Source: Streptomyces sp. V2I9
Lineage (GTDB): Bacteria > Actinomycetota > Actinomycetes > Streptomycetales > Streptomycetaceae
Assembly: GCF_030817475.1 (NCBI RefSeq)
Contig: NZ_JAUSZJ010000002.1
Span: 3,610,626 to 3,674,625 of the forward strand
DNA length: 64,000 bases
Reading direction: 5' to 3'
Shown here piece after piece: positions 26,745-34,719 of the stretch. The notes beneath the pieces are model-generated. The model was not told the DNA's origin, did no database searches, and saw only the letters and a program-made list of their open reading frames with translations. The translations under genes were made by a program, and so were the position numbers. Within the stretch, counting starts at the first letter, position 1, and each line of letters starts with the position of its first letter.

Positions 26745-26891
26745 TCACCCGCGCCGGTGGGCCTCGGCCACGGCCTTGTCCTGCTCGGTGGCATGCGTGC
26801 CGCACGCCACGTCCGACCCTGATATCCGAATCTTGCACGGGTTGCCCGAACGGGTCGGCCGCCCGCAGGCGCGGTCCGGTTGGCAGGTCAT
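26745..26891 (-). CDS. Very small Cys/His protein, possible zinc ribbon
   Basis: This 48-residue protein has the pattern CQPDRACGRPTRSGNPC and a downstream CGTHATEQDKAVAEAHR. A CGRPTRSGxPC motif followed by C-x2-H is seen in small actinobacterial proteins that probably bind one zinc. AGAGG lies about ten bases before the ATG at 26891. It is the first gene of a two-gene minus-strand operon at the left end of the island. Function unknown. Confidence 0.55.
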   Translation of the reverse strand: MTCQPDRACGRPTRSGNPCKIRISGSDVACGTHATEQDKAVAEAHRRG

Positions 26892-27071
26892 GGTCGGTGG
26901 TCCTCTCTTGCAAACGGCTGGCAAGGATCTTCCCTCGGAGCACACCCATCTCAACGTGGTTTTCGGATAAACCCTCGCCCGGTGAGACAGGTCCTGGTCG
27001 GAGTCACCGGGGGCACTACGGGCCCGCTGTCAGACCGCCCTGGTAGGTAGGAGGCAACCGACAGAAAGGTC

Positions 27072-27995
27072 ATGCCGTTGCCTCGTCTCATAGTCCTGCT
27101 CGAGCGACTGCCCATGTGGAGCCGCCTCACCATGGCGGTGATCTTGGCGGCTGCGGCCTTGGCCGCCCTCACGGTCGTGATGATGACAGGCAACCTCGTA
27201 TGGATCGCTGGCCAACTCGCATCGAGCGTGGTCCTCTACGGTGCCGCTGCCTGGCTGGTGCTTCCCTGGTTCCGTTCGCTGCCTTCGCGATGGCGCCGCC
27301 GTATCACGACCACTCCCTTGGTCCTCTATGGCCTGCTCGTCGCGAGCTTCGCCTACGTCGCTTTCACCGCGGCACCCGAGGACAAGGGAGGAGCGGGCTC
27401 GGTCCTGATCCTCATCTGGTTCCTGCATACGTTCTACGGCACCTTCGAGCCCACGGACTTTCCTCTGGAGCGGCTTCGGCGGCGGCTTGTCCGGGCCATG
27501 TACGGGAGGGTGGTCGCCATGGCCATGGGCGCCTTGGGCCTCATCTGGTATGTGCACTGGCAACAGAACGACCCGAAGTTCGACACGGTGCTCTTCGGAA
27601 TGGTCGTCACCATCGCAGGAACCACGACGGCCGCGGCGCTCAAAGTGCACCTGAGGTTCCGCAGGCTGACCACATCGCTCAACAGGCACGTCCAGTTGCT
27701 TCTCCGGGCGCTCGAAGACCTTGGGGGAGAAAGTGAGGAGAGCGAGCGGAACAAGCTCCGGTCCGCTGCCCGTCGGTCCTGGGATTCCCTCCACGAGTTG
27801 CTGTCCACGAACATCGACACCGGGTTCAAGAACGGAACCTTCGTTCTGCCTCCGGCGTCCGTACGTGAGGTCGAGGGACTGGTCATGGCCGCAGTGGCAG
27901 TTCCGGACAAGGATGGAGACGAATTCCAGGAAGCGGTCGGAGCGCTCCGAACGCTCCAAGTCGCGTGTGCCGGCCGGATCGATCCGCTTGCCTGA
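27072..27995 (+). CDS. Multi-pass membrane protein upstream of the DUF1883-TIR gene
   Basis: This 307-residue protein has five to six hydrophobic spans in its first 190 residues (MAVILAAAALAALTVVMM, WIAGQLASSVVLYGAAAWLVLPWF, LVLYGLLVASFAYVAF, SVLILIWFLHTFYG, VVAMAMGALGLIWYVHW, VLFGMVVTIAGTTTAAAL) and a helical cytoplasmic tail of about 115 residues. I do not recognise a family. It reads toward and lies 85 bp before the DUF1883-TIR gene, so the pair is probably cotranscribed. A membrane sensor or anchor for the TIR effector is a reasonable guess. Best supported start is ATG 27072, although its ribosome site is weak. Confidence 0.7.
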   Translation: MPLPRLIVLLERLPMWSRLTMAVILAAAALAALTVVMMTGNLVWIAGQLASSVVLYGAAAWLVLPWFRSLPSRWRRRITTTPLVLYGLLVASFAYVAFTAAPEDKGGAGSVLILIWFLHTFYGTFEPTDFPLERLRRRLVRAMYGRVVAMAMGALGLIWYVHWQQNDPKFDTVLFGMVVTIAGTTTAAALKVHLRFRRLTTSLNRHVQLLLRALEDLGGESEESERNKLRSAARRSWDSLHELLSTNIDTGFKNGTFVLPPASVREVEGLVMAAVAVPDKDGDEFQEAVGALRTLQVACAGRIDPLA

Positions 27996-28080
27996 CCAGG
28001 CAAGGACGGGCGGCCCAGCTCGACTGTCGGTGGTGCTTCTTAACCTGAATGCGACGCAGTCGTCTCGGGGAGGAGCGTCC

Positions 28081-28866
28081 GTGCAGCATTTCTTCAAAGA
28101 CCTCGGGAACCTCAAGAAGGGGTCCACTGTAATTGTCACCCTGCGTAATCAGGCGAATGTCCTGGTGATGACGCGCAGCGAGTACAGCAAGTACAAGACG
28201 GGAAGAAGGCATCGGTACTACGGCGGACGTGTCACCCGATCGCCTTGCCGAGTGGCCATCCCTCGTGACGGTCACTGGGTCGTCGCGATCGACCTGGGAG
28301 GCCACTCCGGACGTATCGCCGCGTCCGTGGGCGTTCAGCCGCCGCCGCGAGGATTCCTTCCCCCGGTCCGAGAAGCGGGGACGAACCCGGCGCGCTCGGT
28401 CGCTCTCCACGAGCCGCAGGAACCGTCGGGTGATGCCCTCGGCGGACAGACGTGGGACGTCTTCGTCTCCCACGCTTCGGAGGACAAGGAAGACGTCGCT
28501 CGCCCGCTCCGGGACGCACTCGTCGAACTGGGGGTGAGCGTCTGGCTGGACGAGGCCCGGATGCGGCTCGGGCACAGCCTGCGTCGGATGATCGACGAAG
28601 GCATCAGAGCCAGCCGGTACGGCGTCGTCATCCTCTCGGACTCCTTCTTCGTGAAGGGATGGACCAACCACGAGCTCGACGGGCTCGTCACTCGCAGCGT
28701 GGCCGGTGAACAATCGCTGCTGCCGATCTGGCACGACCTGGACGCCGATGGCGTCCGGCGGTACAGCCCTTCGCTCGCCGGCACGGTCGCGATGAGCACC
28801 TGCGACTACTCCGTCGAGGAGATCGCGGAAGCCATCGCCCAGGTCGTACGAGGCGAACGCGACTGA
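28081..28866 (+). CDS. DUF1883-TIR domain protein, candidate NADase effector
   Basis: This is a 261-residue two-domain protein. Residues 1-86 match DUF1883 (HFFKDLGNLKKGSTVIVTL, then KYKTGRRHRYYGGRVTRSP and HWVVAIDLGGHSGRI). Residues 125-255 form a TIR domain: WDVFVSHASEDKEDVARPL, VWLDEARMRLGHSL, SRYGVVILSDSFF and WTNHELDGL. E198 in NHELDG sits where TIR NADases have their catalytic glutamate. TIR proteins of bacteria deplete NAD or make signalling nucleotides during phage attack. GTG 28081 has GGGAGGAG five bases upstream. It is convergent with the TIR-STAND gene, 35 bp apart. Confidence 0.88.
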   Translation: MQHFFKDLGNLKKGSTVIVTLRNQANVLVMTRSEYSKYKTGRRHRYYGGRVTRSPCRVAIPRDGHWVVAIDLGGHSGRIAASVGVQPPPRGFLPPVREAGTNPARSVALHEPQEPSGDALGGQTWDVFVSHASEDKEDVARPLRDALVELGVSVWLDEARMRLGHSLRRMIDEGIRASRYGVVILSDSFFVKGWTNHELDGLVTRSVAGEQSLLPIWHDLDADGVRRYSPSLAGTVAMSTCDYSVEEIAEAIAQVVRGERD

Positions 28867-28901
28867 GGTGGGTCGCGACGAAGGGCGAGGGGCGGGGCGT
28901 A

Positions 28902-31082
28902 TCAGGTATCCCCCGGCCCTGCCAGGTGCAGCAGGTCGATCCCGCAGAGAGCGGCCAACTCCTCGGCGGTCGAGGACAGCGGATCCTTCAGCTCGGCGAG
29001 CTGCGTGCGCATGCCGGCGGCCCTGGGCCAGAGCCGTTCGTGGTCGATGGAGCTGCGTCCGGGCGGACAGGTCTCCTCGTGCAGGCGGAGGGCCGAGTGC
29101 CACGTCGCGAGGAAAGGGCGGAGGTGTTGGTTGGCCAGGACGAAGGCGATCCGGGGGAGGACGAGCGGGGGCGGGGACTCGGCCGCGACCCGGTGCAGCA
29201 CCTCCCGGGTCGTGGCGAACAGGGAGTGCAGTGAGGTGAGGGCTTCGCGCAGCGAGCCCTCCTCGGGTCCGAGAGGCTGGACGCCGACCCGGGTGACCAG
29301 TTCCACCTGGAGGTCGAACGCGGCGGCCCGTTCCACGGGGCTCGGTCCCGAGCGGGGCAGGTCGAGCGGAGGGAAGGGGACGGGCACCGGCCGGGGCGGC
29401 ACGCTGTCGTGGGACATCCTGGTGAGCGGCGCCGCGAGGGTGTGCAGCAGCACCTGCCGTAGGTCCTCCTGGCGTGCGGTGTCCTCGTCGTGTCTGCGGA
29501 CCGCCCGCGCGAGGAGGGCGTGCACGGTCCATGACCGGGGGGCCGCGGGGTCGGGGAGGAGCGCGCCTGAGCCAAGGAGCGTGGCGACGGCGTCGGAGAC
29601 AGCAGGGCCGGCCTCCCACGGGTCGTAGGGGTCGACCGAGGCGACGGCGTTCTCCAGGACCGTCTGGGAAAGGGGCGCCGGGGAGGCGAGGGCGAAGAGG
29701 CGCAGGACGTCGTCGACCGGCCCGTTCCCGCACAAGGGCTGGGTCAGGAGCGTGGCTGCCAGCGGGGCCCGGGAAAGCCCCGACGGCCGGCTTCCGGTAG
29801 GCGGTGGACCGGGAGAGACCAGGATGTCGGTGCCGGCGGCATGCAGCCGGTTCCGGAGGCCGGTGAAGTCGGCGGTGTCGGCCAGGTCGGAGAGGAGGTC
29901 GAGGGCATGGGGGTGTCCGCCCACGTCGTGGACGAGGGCGAGGGCCGTCGCCTTCTCGACCTCGCTCCCGGGAGTGCGGTGCGAGGTGACGAGCCGGTAC
30001 CCGTCCGCGTCGGAGAGCGGCGGTACGTCGACGGCCTCGGCGAACGACCCGTACCGGGACGAGCGCGTGGTCAGCAGGGTGGAGGCGAGCAGGTGGGGAC
30101 CGCGCAGCAGTTGCAGCTCCTCCTGGCTCAGTCCGTCGGGCACGCCGTCCACGACCCACAGGCACGGCGCCCCGCGTTCGCCCAGGTGGATCGCGAGTCG
30201 GCTGAGGAGCCGTACGAGGGAGGCGTCACCCGTACGGTCCACGTCGAGCGCGTGGCACACGACGTCCACCTGCTCCGCGTAGACGTCCATCGCCGTCGTC
30301 GGGAATGAACCCTGGGCCGGGTGGAGGTCGAACCAGAACACACCGCCGGGATACGCGGAGCCGAACCGGAGGGCGTACTCCTGGGCCAGTACAGACTTGC
30401 CGATGCCGGGCATGCCGCGGAGCTGCGCCGTCCGGCCGGAGCCCGAGCCCGGCTGGGCGACGAGCGGGGCGCGGTGGCGGACGAGCGCCGTATGGATGCG
30501 CCACTGCTCCGCGAGCCGGTCGGTGAAGCGCGCCGAGCCCGTCCTGACCGGTGCCGGAAGCCACGGAACGGACGGAGCCTCGCGCCCGCCAGCCAGGTGG
30601 CCCGCCGCGCCGAGGGGCGAGTCGATCCCCGCCACGTGCGCCGCGACCTGCTCCGCGAGCGGCCGGAGCGCGTCCGGGGCTGCGGGCCAGATCCAGTGCT
30701 TGGCGTCGCGGAGCTCGACGGGATGGACGTGCTCGGCGGAGAGCTCGGGGTTGATCACGAGGACACGGCTTCGGGGATCACCCTCCCGCTGACCGGCGAG
30801 ATACGCGTACGTGAGCTCCCACTGGCAGGCACGACGACGCGGATACTCGGCGGAGTAGAGGGCGAGAAGCACCTTCGAACGGGCGAGGGCCTCGGAGATC
30901 GAAGCGGTGATCGACGCGAAGTCGTCGACGCCCATGTCGTCGAGGAACACCCGCAGCCCCTGGTCCCGCAGCATGCGGGCGAGGGACCGGGCCTTGTCGG
31001 CATCGGTGCGGCTGTAGCTCAGGAACACGTCCCACTCGGCGACGAGCACGGGAGCACCGTCGGACGCTGCCGGAGGGACCAT
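28902..31082 (-). CDS. TIR-STAND (NB-ARC-like) ATPase with a C-terminal helical domain
   Basis: This 726-residue protein is NLR-like. The TIR domain (residues 15-150) begins EWDVFLSYSRTDADKARSLA and has E89 in RACQWELTYAYLAG at the catalytic position. The NTPase has Walker A GMPGIGKS (223-230), Walker B LWVVDG (308-313), a sensor-like LLTTRSS (336-342) and a GHPHAL motif of the GxP type. A winged-helix-like segment follows. The last 146 residues form a helical domain also found in the neighbouring two-TM protein. There are no LRR, WD or TPR repeats, so the C-terminal domain is probably the sensor. ATG 31082 has GGGAGGG eight bases upstream. Confidence 0.88.
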   Translation of the reverse strand: MVPPAASDGAPVLVAEWDVFLSYSRTDADKARSLARMLRDQGLRVFLDDMGVDDFASITASISEALARSKVLLALYSAEYPRRRACQWELTYAYLAGQREGDPRSRVLVINPELSAEHVHPVELRDAKHWIWPAAPDALRPLAEQVAAHVAGIDSPLGAAGHLAGGREAPSVPWLPAPVRTGSARFTDRLAEQWRIHTALVRHRAPLVAQPGSGSGRTAQLRGMPGIGKSVLAQEYALRFGSAYPGGVFWFDLHPAQGSFPTTAMDVYAEQVDVVCHALDVDRTGDASLVRLLSRLAIHLGERGAPCLWVVDGVPDGLSQEELQLLRGPHLLASTLLTTRSSRYGSFAEAVDVPPLSDADGYRLVTSHRTPGSEVEKATALALVHDVGGHPHALDLLSDLADTADFTGLRNRLHAAGTDILVSPGPPPTGSRPSGLSRAPLAATLLTQPLCGNGPVDDVLRLFALASPAPLSQTVLENAVASVDPYDPWEAGPAVSDAVATLLGSGALLPDPAAPRSWTVHALLARAVRRHDEDTARQEDLRQVLLHTLAAPLTRMSHDSVPPRPVPVPFPPLDLPRSGPSPVERAAAFDLQVELVTRVGVQPLGPEEGSLREALTSLHSLFATTREVLHRVAAESPPPLVLPRIAFVLANQHLRPFLATWHSALRLHEETCPPGRSSIDHERLWPRAAGMRTQLAELKDPLSSTAEELAALCGIDLLHLAGPGDT

Positions 31083-31148
31083 GATCAGTCCCTCCCGCAG
31101 GGACTCATGCCTGCGCGCCGGCATACCCGCTCAGCCCGGAAAATAGCC

Positions 31149-31160
31149 GGGGGGGGGGGG
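31149..31160. repeat. G12 homopolymer upstream of the TIR-STAND gene
   Basis: Twelve consecutive G bases lie 67 bp upstream of the TIR-STAND start. The tract is rare even in G+C-rich DNA and is prone to slippage. It also falls in frame inside a 35-codon minus-strand frame (31131-31238) as four prolines, ending GYFPG before a stop. Confidence 0.9.
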
Positions 31161-31275
31161 TGCTGTCTGCGCTGTTCTGCGGGACGTCCGCGGCGCCGGA
31201 ACGTGTCGGTCGATCTTCACGGTCTCATCATGCGTCATCACCGGAAGGAGAACCTCGCGGGTTCGGCCGAGCCGA

Positions 31276-32025
31276 TCAACGGATGTCGGGCCCGGTCTCC
31301 TGCTGGTGGGGGAGGGGCGCGCGTCCCGCCCCGGGGCGCCAGTCGGGCCGGCGCAGGTACTGCTCCGGGTCGCGGATGCCCGCAAGGTCTCCCAGCCCGA
31401 TGACGTACGGCCGCAGGCGTTCCTGCAGTTCCTTGAGGTCGGCGCGGAACGCGGCGTTCTCGGGCCACGTGCTCTCGTCCGCGTATTCCCCCTGCGCGGC
31501 CGCCCAGGTGTCCAGCTTCGGGTGCCAGATCTCGAGGAACGGGGCCAGGTTGTGGTTGACGATGCTCAGCGCGAGAGCGTAGACCGAGTCGCCCGTGGCT
31601 GGCGGCGGCGGCGCGGTACCCGATTCGACGGGCTCCCGGTACAGGTCGACGAGGCCTTTGAGCGAGGCGAGAGCCGCGCGGAGGTTCCCGCCCTCGTCGC
31701 TCAGCGGACGGGTGGCCACGCGGGTGGCGGCCTGGAAGAACAGCCGCTGGGCCGCCTGCCGCGCGTCCGGGGTGGGCGCGAAGGTCATCTCGCCGACGGG
31801 CAGGGTGAGCTTGACCTCCGTCAACTGCGCCGACTGGCGGTAGAACTCGGCCCCCAGGACGAGCGCGATGCCGGCCAGCCCGCCCACCACGATCGAGAGC
31901 GTCTGTCCGCCGGTCTGGGCGATGGAGTACGCGGCGATGCCGACCACCGCACCGATCAGCCCTGCAAGCACCGCCCGCGCCGTCGTCCGCGTACCCGGCC
32001 CCCACGCACGTACGGAGCGTGCCAT
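31276..32025 (-). CDS. Two-TM protein sharing a helical domain with the TIR-STAND protein
   Basis: This is a 249-residue protein. Two close membrane spans (about residues 17-37 and 42-61) are followed by a cytoplasmic domain (85-220). That domain aligns with the C terminus of the TIR-STAND protein: TRV, PLxxEGGNLRxALxSL, then VNHNLAPFLEIWHPKL against LANQHLRPFLATWHSAL, and a WPxxAxxRxxLxEL segment. No family name is known to me. GGGGGAG lies eight bases before ATG 32025. It lies between the helical membrane gene and the TIR-STAND gene, all on one strand. Confidence 0.8.
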   Translation of the reverse strand: MARSVRAWGPGTRTTARAVLAGLIGAVVGIAAYSIAQTGGQTLSIVVGGLAGIALVLGAEFYRQSAQLTEVKLTLPVGEMTFAPTPDARQAAQRLFFQAATRVATRPLSDEGGNLRAALASLKGLVDLYREPVESGTAPPPPATGDSVYALALSIVNHNLAPFLEIWHPKLDTWAAAQGEYADESTWPENAAFRADLKELQERLRPYVIGLGDLAGIRDPEQYLRRPDWRPGAGRAPLPHQQETGPDIR

Positions 32026-32119
32026 GTCGAAATCTCCCCCGGTCGTCCCTTGTGCCTCGACGGTACCGATCACCACCGGCTGCCCTCAACGTCCTTCCCG
32101 TATGAGACCAGTGAGTCCG

Positions 32120-33433
32120 TCATGTCCGGCGCGGCCGGGTGATCAGCCACGTGCCACCAATCACGAGTAGGGCGAACAGCGCGTGGACGATGCCCCACGC
32201 GCCGATGAGCAGGAGTCGGTCACGCAGGGAGAAGTCGCCGGTCAGCGTCACCTGAAGTGATCCGACGGCGAAGGCGATGACGGACGCGAAGAGGGCGACG
32301 AGTTCGACCGAGCGCACGTGGTTGGCCCGCGCCGACTCCTCGCTCTCCCTGAGGGCCCGGCCCAGATGCTCGTCGCGTCGTCGCATCTCCTCCTCCGAGC
32401 GTGCCCACCGCTCCTGGTGGCGCGTCTCCTGCTCGACCAGCCGCTGTCGGTACTCGGCATCGAGCACGGCACGCTGCCGACCCTCCACGATCACTTCCCG
32501 CTTGGTGAGGTACTGCTCCTGGAGCAGTTTGTGGCTGCCCCGGGTGCCGACGGCGGGCAGCAGGCGGAGAGCGGTGTCGATGCTCTTCAGAGCTGCGTCG
32601 TGCTCGCGGGCCATGTGCTGTCCGGTGGCGAGCCGGAAGTGGAACATGTGGTCGCCGGGGTGATCCCGTACGGCCTCGGTCGCACGGTCGCGCAGCAGCT
32701 CGCCGTGTCCGTCGAAGGGGGTCGCGAACTGGATGCCGTTGAGGCCGATGTCGACGACGTGCCGGGTGCGGTCGGCGGAGCGCCATGCCTGGTCGAGGAG
32801 ACCGACGGCGTGTTCGGTGGTGACGGCCGGACTTCCGAACGCCGCGAAGGAGCGTAGTGCCGTGAAGAGGGCGGACTGTCGGTGGGTGCCGGCGGCGAGC
32901 GCGAGCAGGGAGGCGTCGAGGAACTGGTGGAGTTCCTCGAAGAGGAAATCCGAGCGCAGTTTGCCCGCGTGGTACAGGGTGGCGAAGTAGGCGACGTCCC
33001 CGGCCGGGGTGTCGCGGGAGACGATCTCCTCGATGCCCTGGGAGAGCTCGACGGCGGATTCGACGCTGTCCTTGGTGATGAAGGCGTATCCGAGGGCCCA
33101 CTTCTCCAGCACTTCGACCCGTGCTTCGCGGGACACGTGCCCGCCGATCCAGAGGGAGCAGGCGGCGGCGGTCCGGATGCTCGGCCGTTCCAGGAATCGC
33201 AGCCGCCAGTAGCGGTCGGCACAGATCAGATACGGATCGGCGGCGAAGTCGGAGGATGCCACGTCGAAGGGTGGCTCCGTCCCGTCCCGGTGCAGGGCGA
33301 ACGCCACCTCCTCGCACACCCGGTCCAGCTCCCGCGAGTCCGAGACGGTCACCTGGTTCAGCCGCGCCGTGTACGACCCCGGCGTCCATCCGCTCCCCCT
33401 GCTGCTCGACAGTGCCCCGAACGTGCATACCAC
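32120..33433 (-). CDS. Helical-repeat protein with coiled coil and C-terminal membrane hairpin
   Basis: This 437-residue protein has about 320 residues of alpha-helical, repeat-like sequence (SLWIGGHVSREARVEVLEKWALGYAF, FLFEELHQFLDASLLALAAG, HMFHFRLATGQHMAREHDAALKSIDTALRLLP). A charged coiled coil (about 320-385) and two C-terminal membrane spans (VELVALFASVIAFAVGSLQV and LLLIGAWGIVHALFALLVIGG) follow. It resembles a membrane-tethered TPR-type scaffold, without a confident family. It is the first gene of the minus-strand set leading to the TIR-STAND gene. The GTG start at 33433 is the longest frame and lacks a clear ribosome site. Confidence 0.7.
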   Translation of the reverse strand: MVCTFGALSSSRGSGWTPGSYTARLNQVTVSDSRELDRVCEEVAFALHRDGTEPPFDVASSDFAADPYLICADRYWRLRFLERPSIRTAAACSLWIGGHVSREARVEVLEKWALGYAFITKDSVESAVELSQGIEEIVSRDTPAGDVAYFATLYHAGKLRSDFLFEELHQFLDASLLALAAGTHRQSALFTALRSFAAFGSPAVTTEHAVGLLDQAWRSADRTRHVVDIGLNGIQFATPFDGHGELLRDRATEAVRDHPGDHMFHFRLATGQHMAREHDAALKSIDTALRLLPAVGTRGSHKLLQEQYLTKREVIVEGRQRAVLDAEYRQRLVEQETRHQERWARSEEEMRRRDEHLGRALRESEESARANHVRSVELVALFASVIAFAVGSLQVTLTGDFSLRDRLLLIGAWGIVHALFALLVIGGTWLITRPRRT

Positions 33434-33456
33434 GGCACGACAGGGCTAGGGGTCCA

Positions 33457-33462
33457 TATGAT
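33457..33462 (+). promoter_or_regulatory. Consensus-like -10 for the glycosyltransferase gene
   Basis: TATGAT lies exactly six bases before ATG 33469, compatible with a leaderless transcript. It stands in the 35-bp spacer between divergent genes. Confidence 0.5.
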
Positions 33463-33468
33463 CGGATC

Positions 33469-34224
33469 ATGCAGGTAGACGTGGTGACAGCCGTGCACGC
33501 CTCACATGCGGCCTTCCTTCCGGCGGCATGGCGGTCACTGCTCGACCAGAGCCATGCGCAGTGGCGGTGGGTGGTCCAGATCGACGGGCCGCCGGACGAG
33601 GTACGGGCGGTTCTGACGGCCTGCGCCGCCATGGACGACCCGAGGGTGGTCGTCGCCTCTCACGGCACCTCCGAAGGGCCGGCGGTCACCCGCAACGTCG
33701 CTCTGGGCCGCACCGCCGCCCCCTTCGTCCAGAACGTCGACGCGGACGACGAACTCGAACCCGACGCCCTGGCGGTCCTCACCACCGCCCTGATCGACCA
33801 TCCGGGCGCCGGATACGCCGTGGGCCACGCCCGCGATCTGATGGCCGACGGCCTCCTGGTCGACCATCCCTTGCCAATCCCGGCCGGCGTTCTGCCTCGG
33901 GGTGCGCTGCTGCCCACCTGGAAAACGAGCCCCACCGAGTACCGGGTTCCCGTCCACCCTGCGGGGGTGATGTGGAGACGCTCCCTGCTCCTGGCACTCG
34001 GTGGGTGGTCCGCCCTCCAGGGCATGGAGGACACAGGGGTCCTCATGGCGGCCTCGGCGGTCGTGGAGGGAGTCCTGGTCGACGCGCCAACCCTTCGCTA
34101 CCGCCGACACGCTGCTCAACGCTCCAAGCAAACCTCGAAATTCGCCGGGGGGGGGGCGCAGATAGCACTTATCCGAGAGCGTGCGGCCGTACTGAGTGCG
34201 TTCCCGCCTTGGAACCGCGTGTAA
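33469..34224 (+). CDS. Family 2 glycosyltransferase with an internal G10 tract
   Basis: This 251-residue GT-A protein starts MQVDVVTAVHASHAAFLPAAWRSLLDQ, followed by WVVQIDGPPDEV and a DxD region NVDADDELEPDAL (D91-D94) that would bind the metal and nucleotide sugar. A histidine/tryptophan segment (VPVHPAGVMWRRSLLLALGGW) and GMEDTGVLMAA complete the acceptor half. There are no membrane spans. Ten G bases at 34147-34156 encode three glycines near the C terminus; a one-base slip would change only the last 25 or so residues. Substrate unknown, and no other sugar genes are adjacent. Confidence 0.85.
   Translation: MQVDVVTAVHASHAAFLPAAWRSLLDQSHAQWRWVVQIDGPPDEVRAVLTACAAMDDPRVVVASHGTSEGPAVTRNVALGRTAAPFVQNVDADDELEPDALAVLTTALIDHPGAGYAVGHARDLMADGLLVDHPLPIPAGVLPRGALLPTWKTSPTEYRVPVHPAGVMWRRSLLLALGGWSALQGMEDTGVLMAASAVVEGVLVDAPTLRYRRHAAQRSKQTSKFAGGGAQIALIRERAAVLSAFPPWNRV
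34147..34156 (+). repeat. G10 homopolymer inside the glycosyltransferase gene
   Basis: Ten consecutive G bases (reading FAGGGAQ) lie about 70 bp before the stop. It is the second long G tract in the island. Confidence 0.9.
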
Positions 34225-34635
34225 GAACTCCTGGCGGAATGACTCGTTCGGCGTCTTCACGGACCCTGTGATGGGTGGTGCACGTGGTTGCTGGCGTCCG
34301 GGCGTGCCCCTGACCGACCTCGGCAACGGCTTTCGTGACGACGAACAGAGACGGCGAGTCCGGGCGGTCATTCATGATCGCCTGGCGGATGACCGCGTTC
34401 CAGGAGTGTCGTTACCTCATGCGGTTCTGGTGGCAACTGGGCATGCCGTACAGCGAGGTGCCGATGCAGGATCTGAGGCTGAACGTCCACCAGTGGAAGT
34501 TTGACGTGGTGGAGGAGCTGATCAACGCCATCAGGTCGTCCCATGCTCGGATCGATGTGTGGACGCCAGCGCTGAGCAAGCCTTCGCGGTCATCGAGGAC
34601 CGCGATTTTCGTGGTGCCCCGGACACCGAGAGCTA
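34225..34635. other. Decayed coding remnant interrupted by the IS
   Basis: Short open frames look like gene fragments. One from about 34377 reads MIAWRMTAFQECRYLMRFWW; another, ending at the stop codon made by the IS junction, reads AEQAFAVIEDRDFRGAPDTES. Neither is complete and no family is recognised. The IS inserted at the TA at 34634-34635. Confidence 0.45.
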
Positions 34636-34719
34636 GTGCCGCGTCAGGCAACGTTCGCCCTGCTGTGACGCGCCGTGCGGGTGTCAGTCCGGGCGGCGCG
34701 GACACGCCATGCTGTTCTC

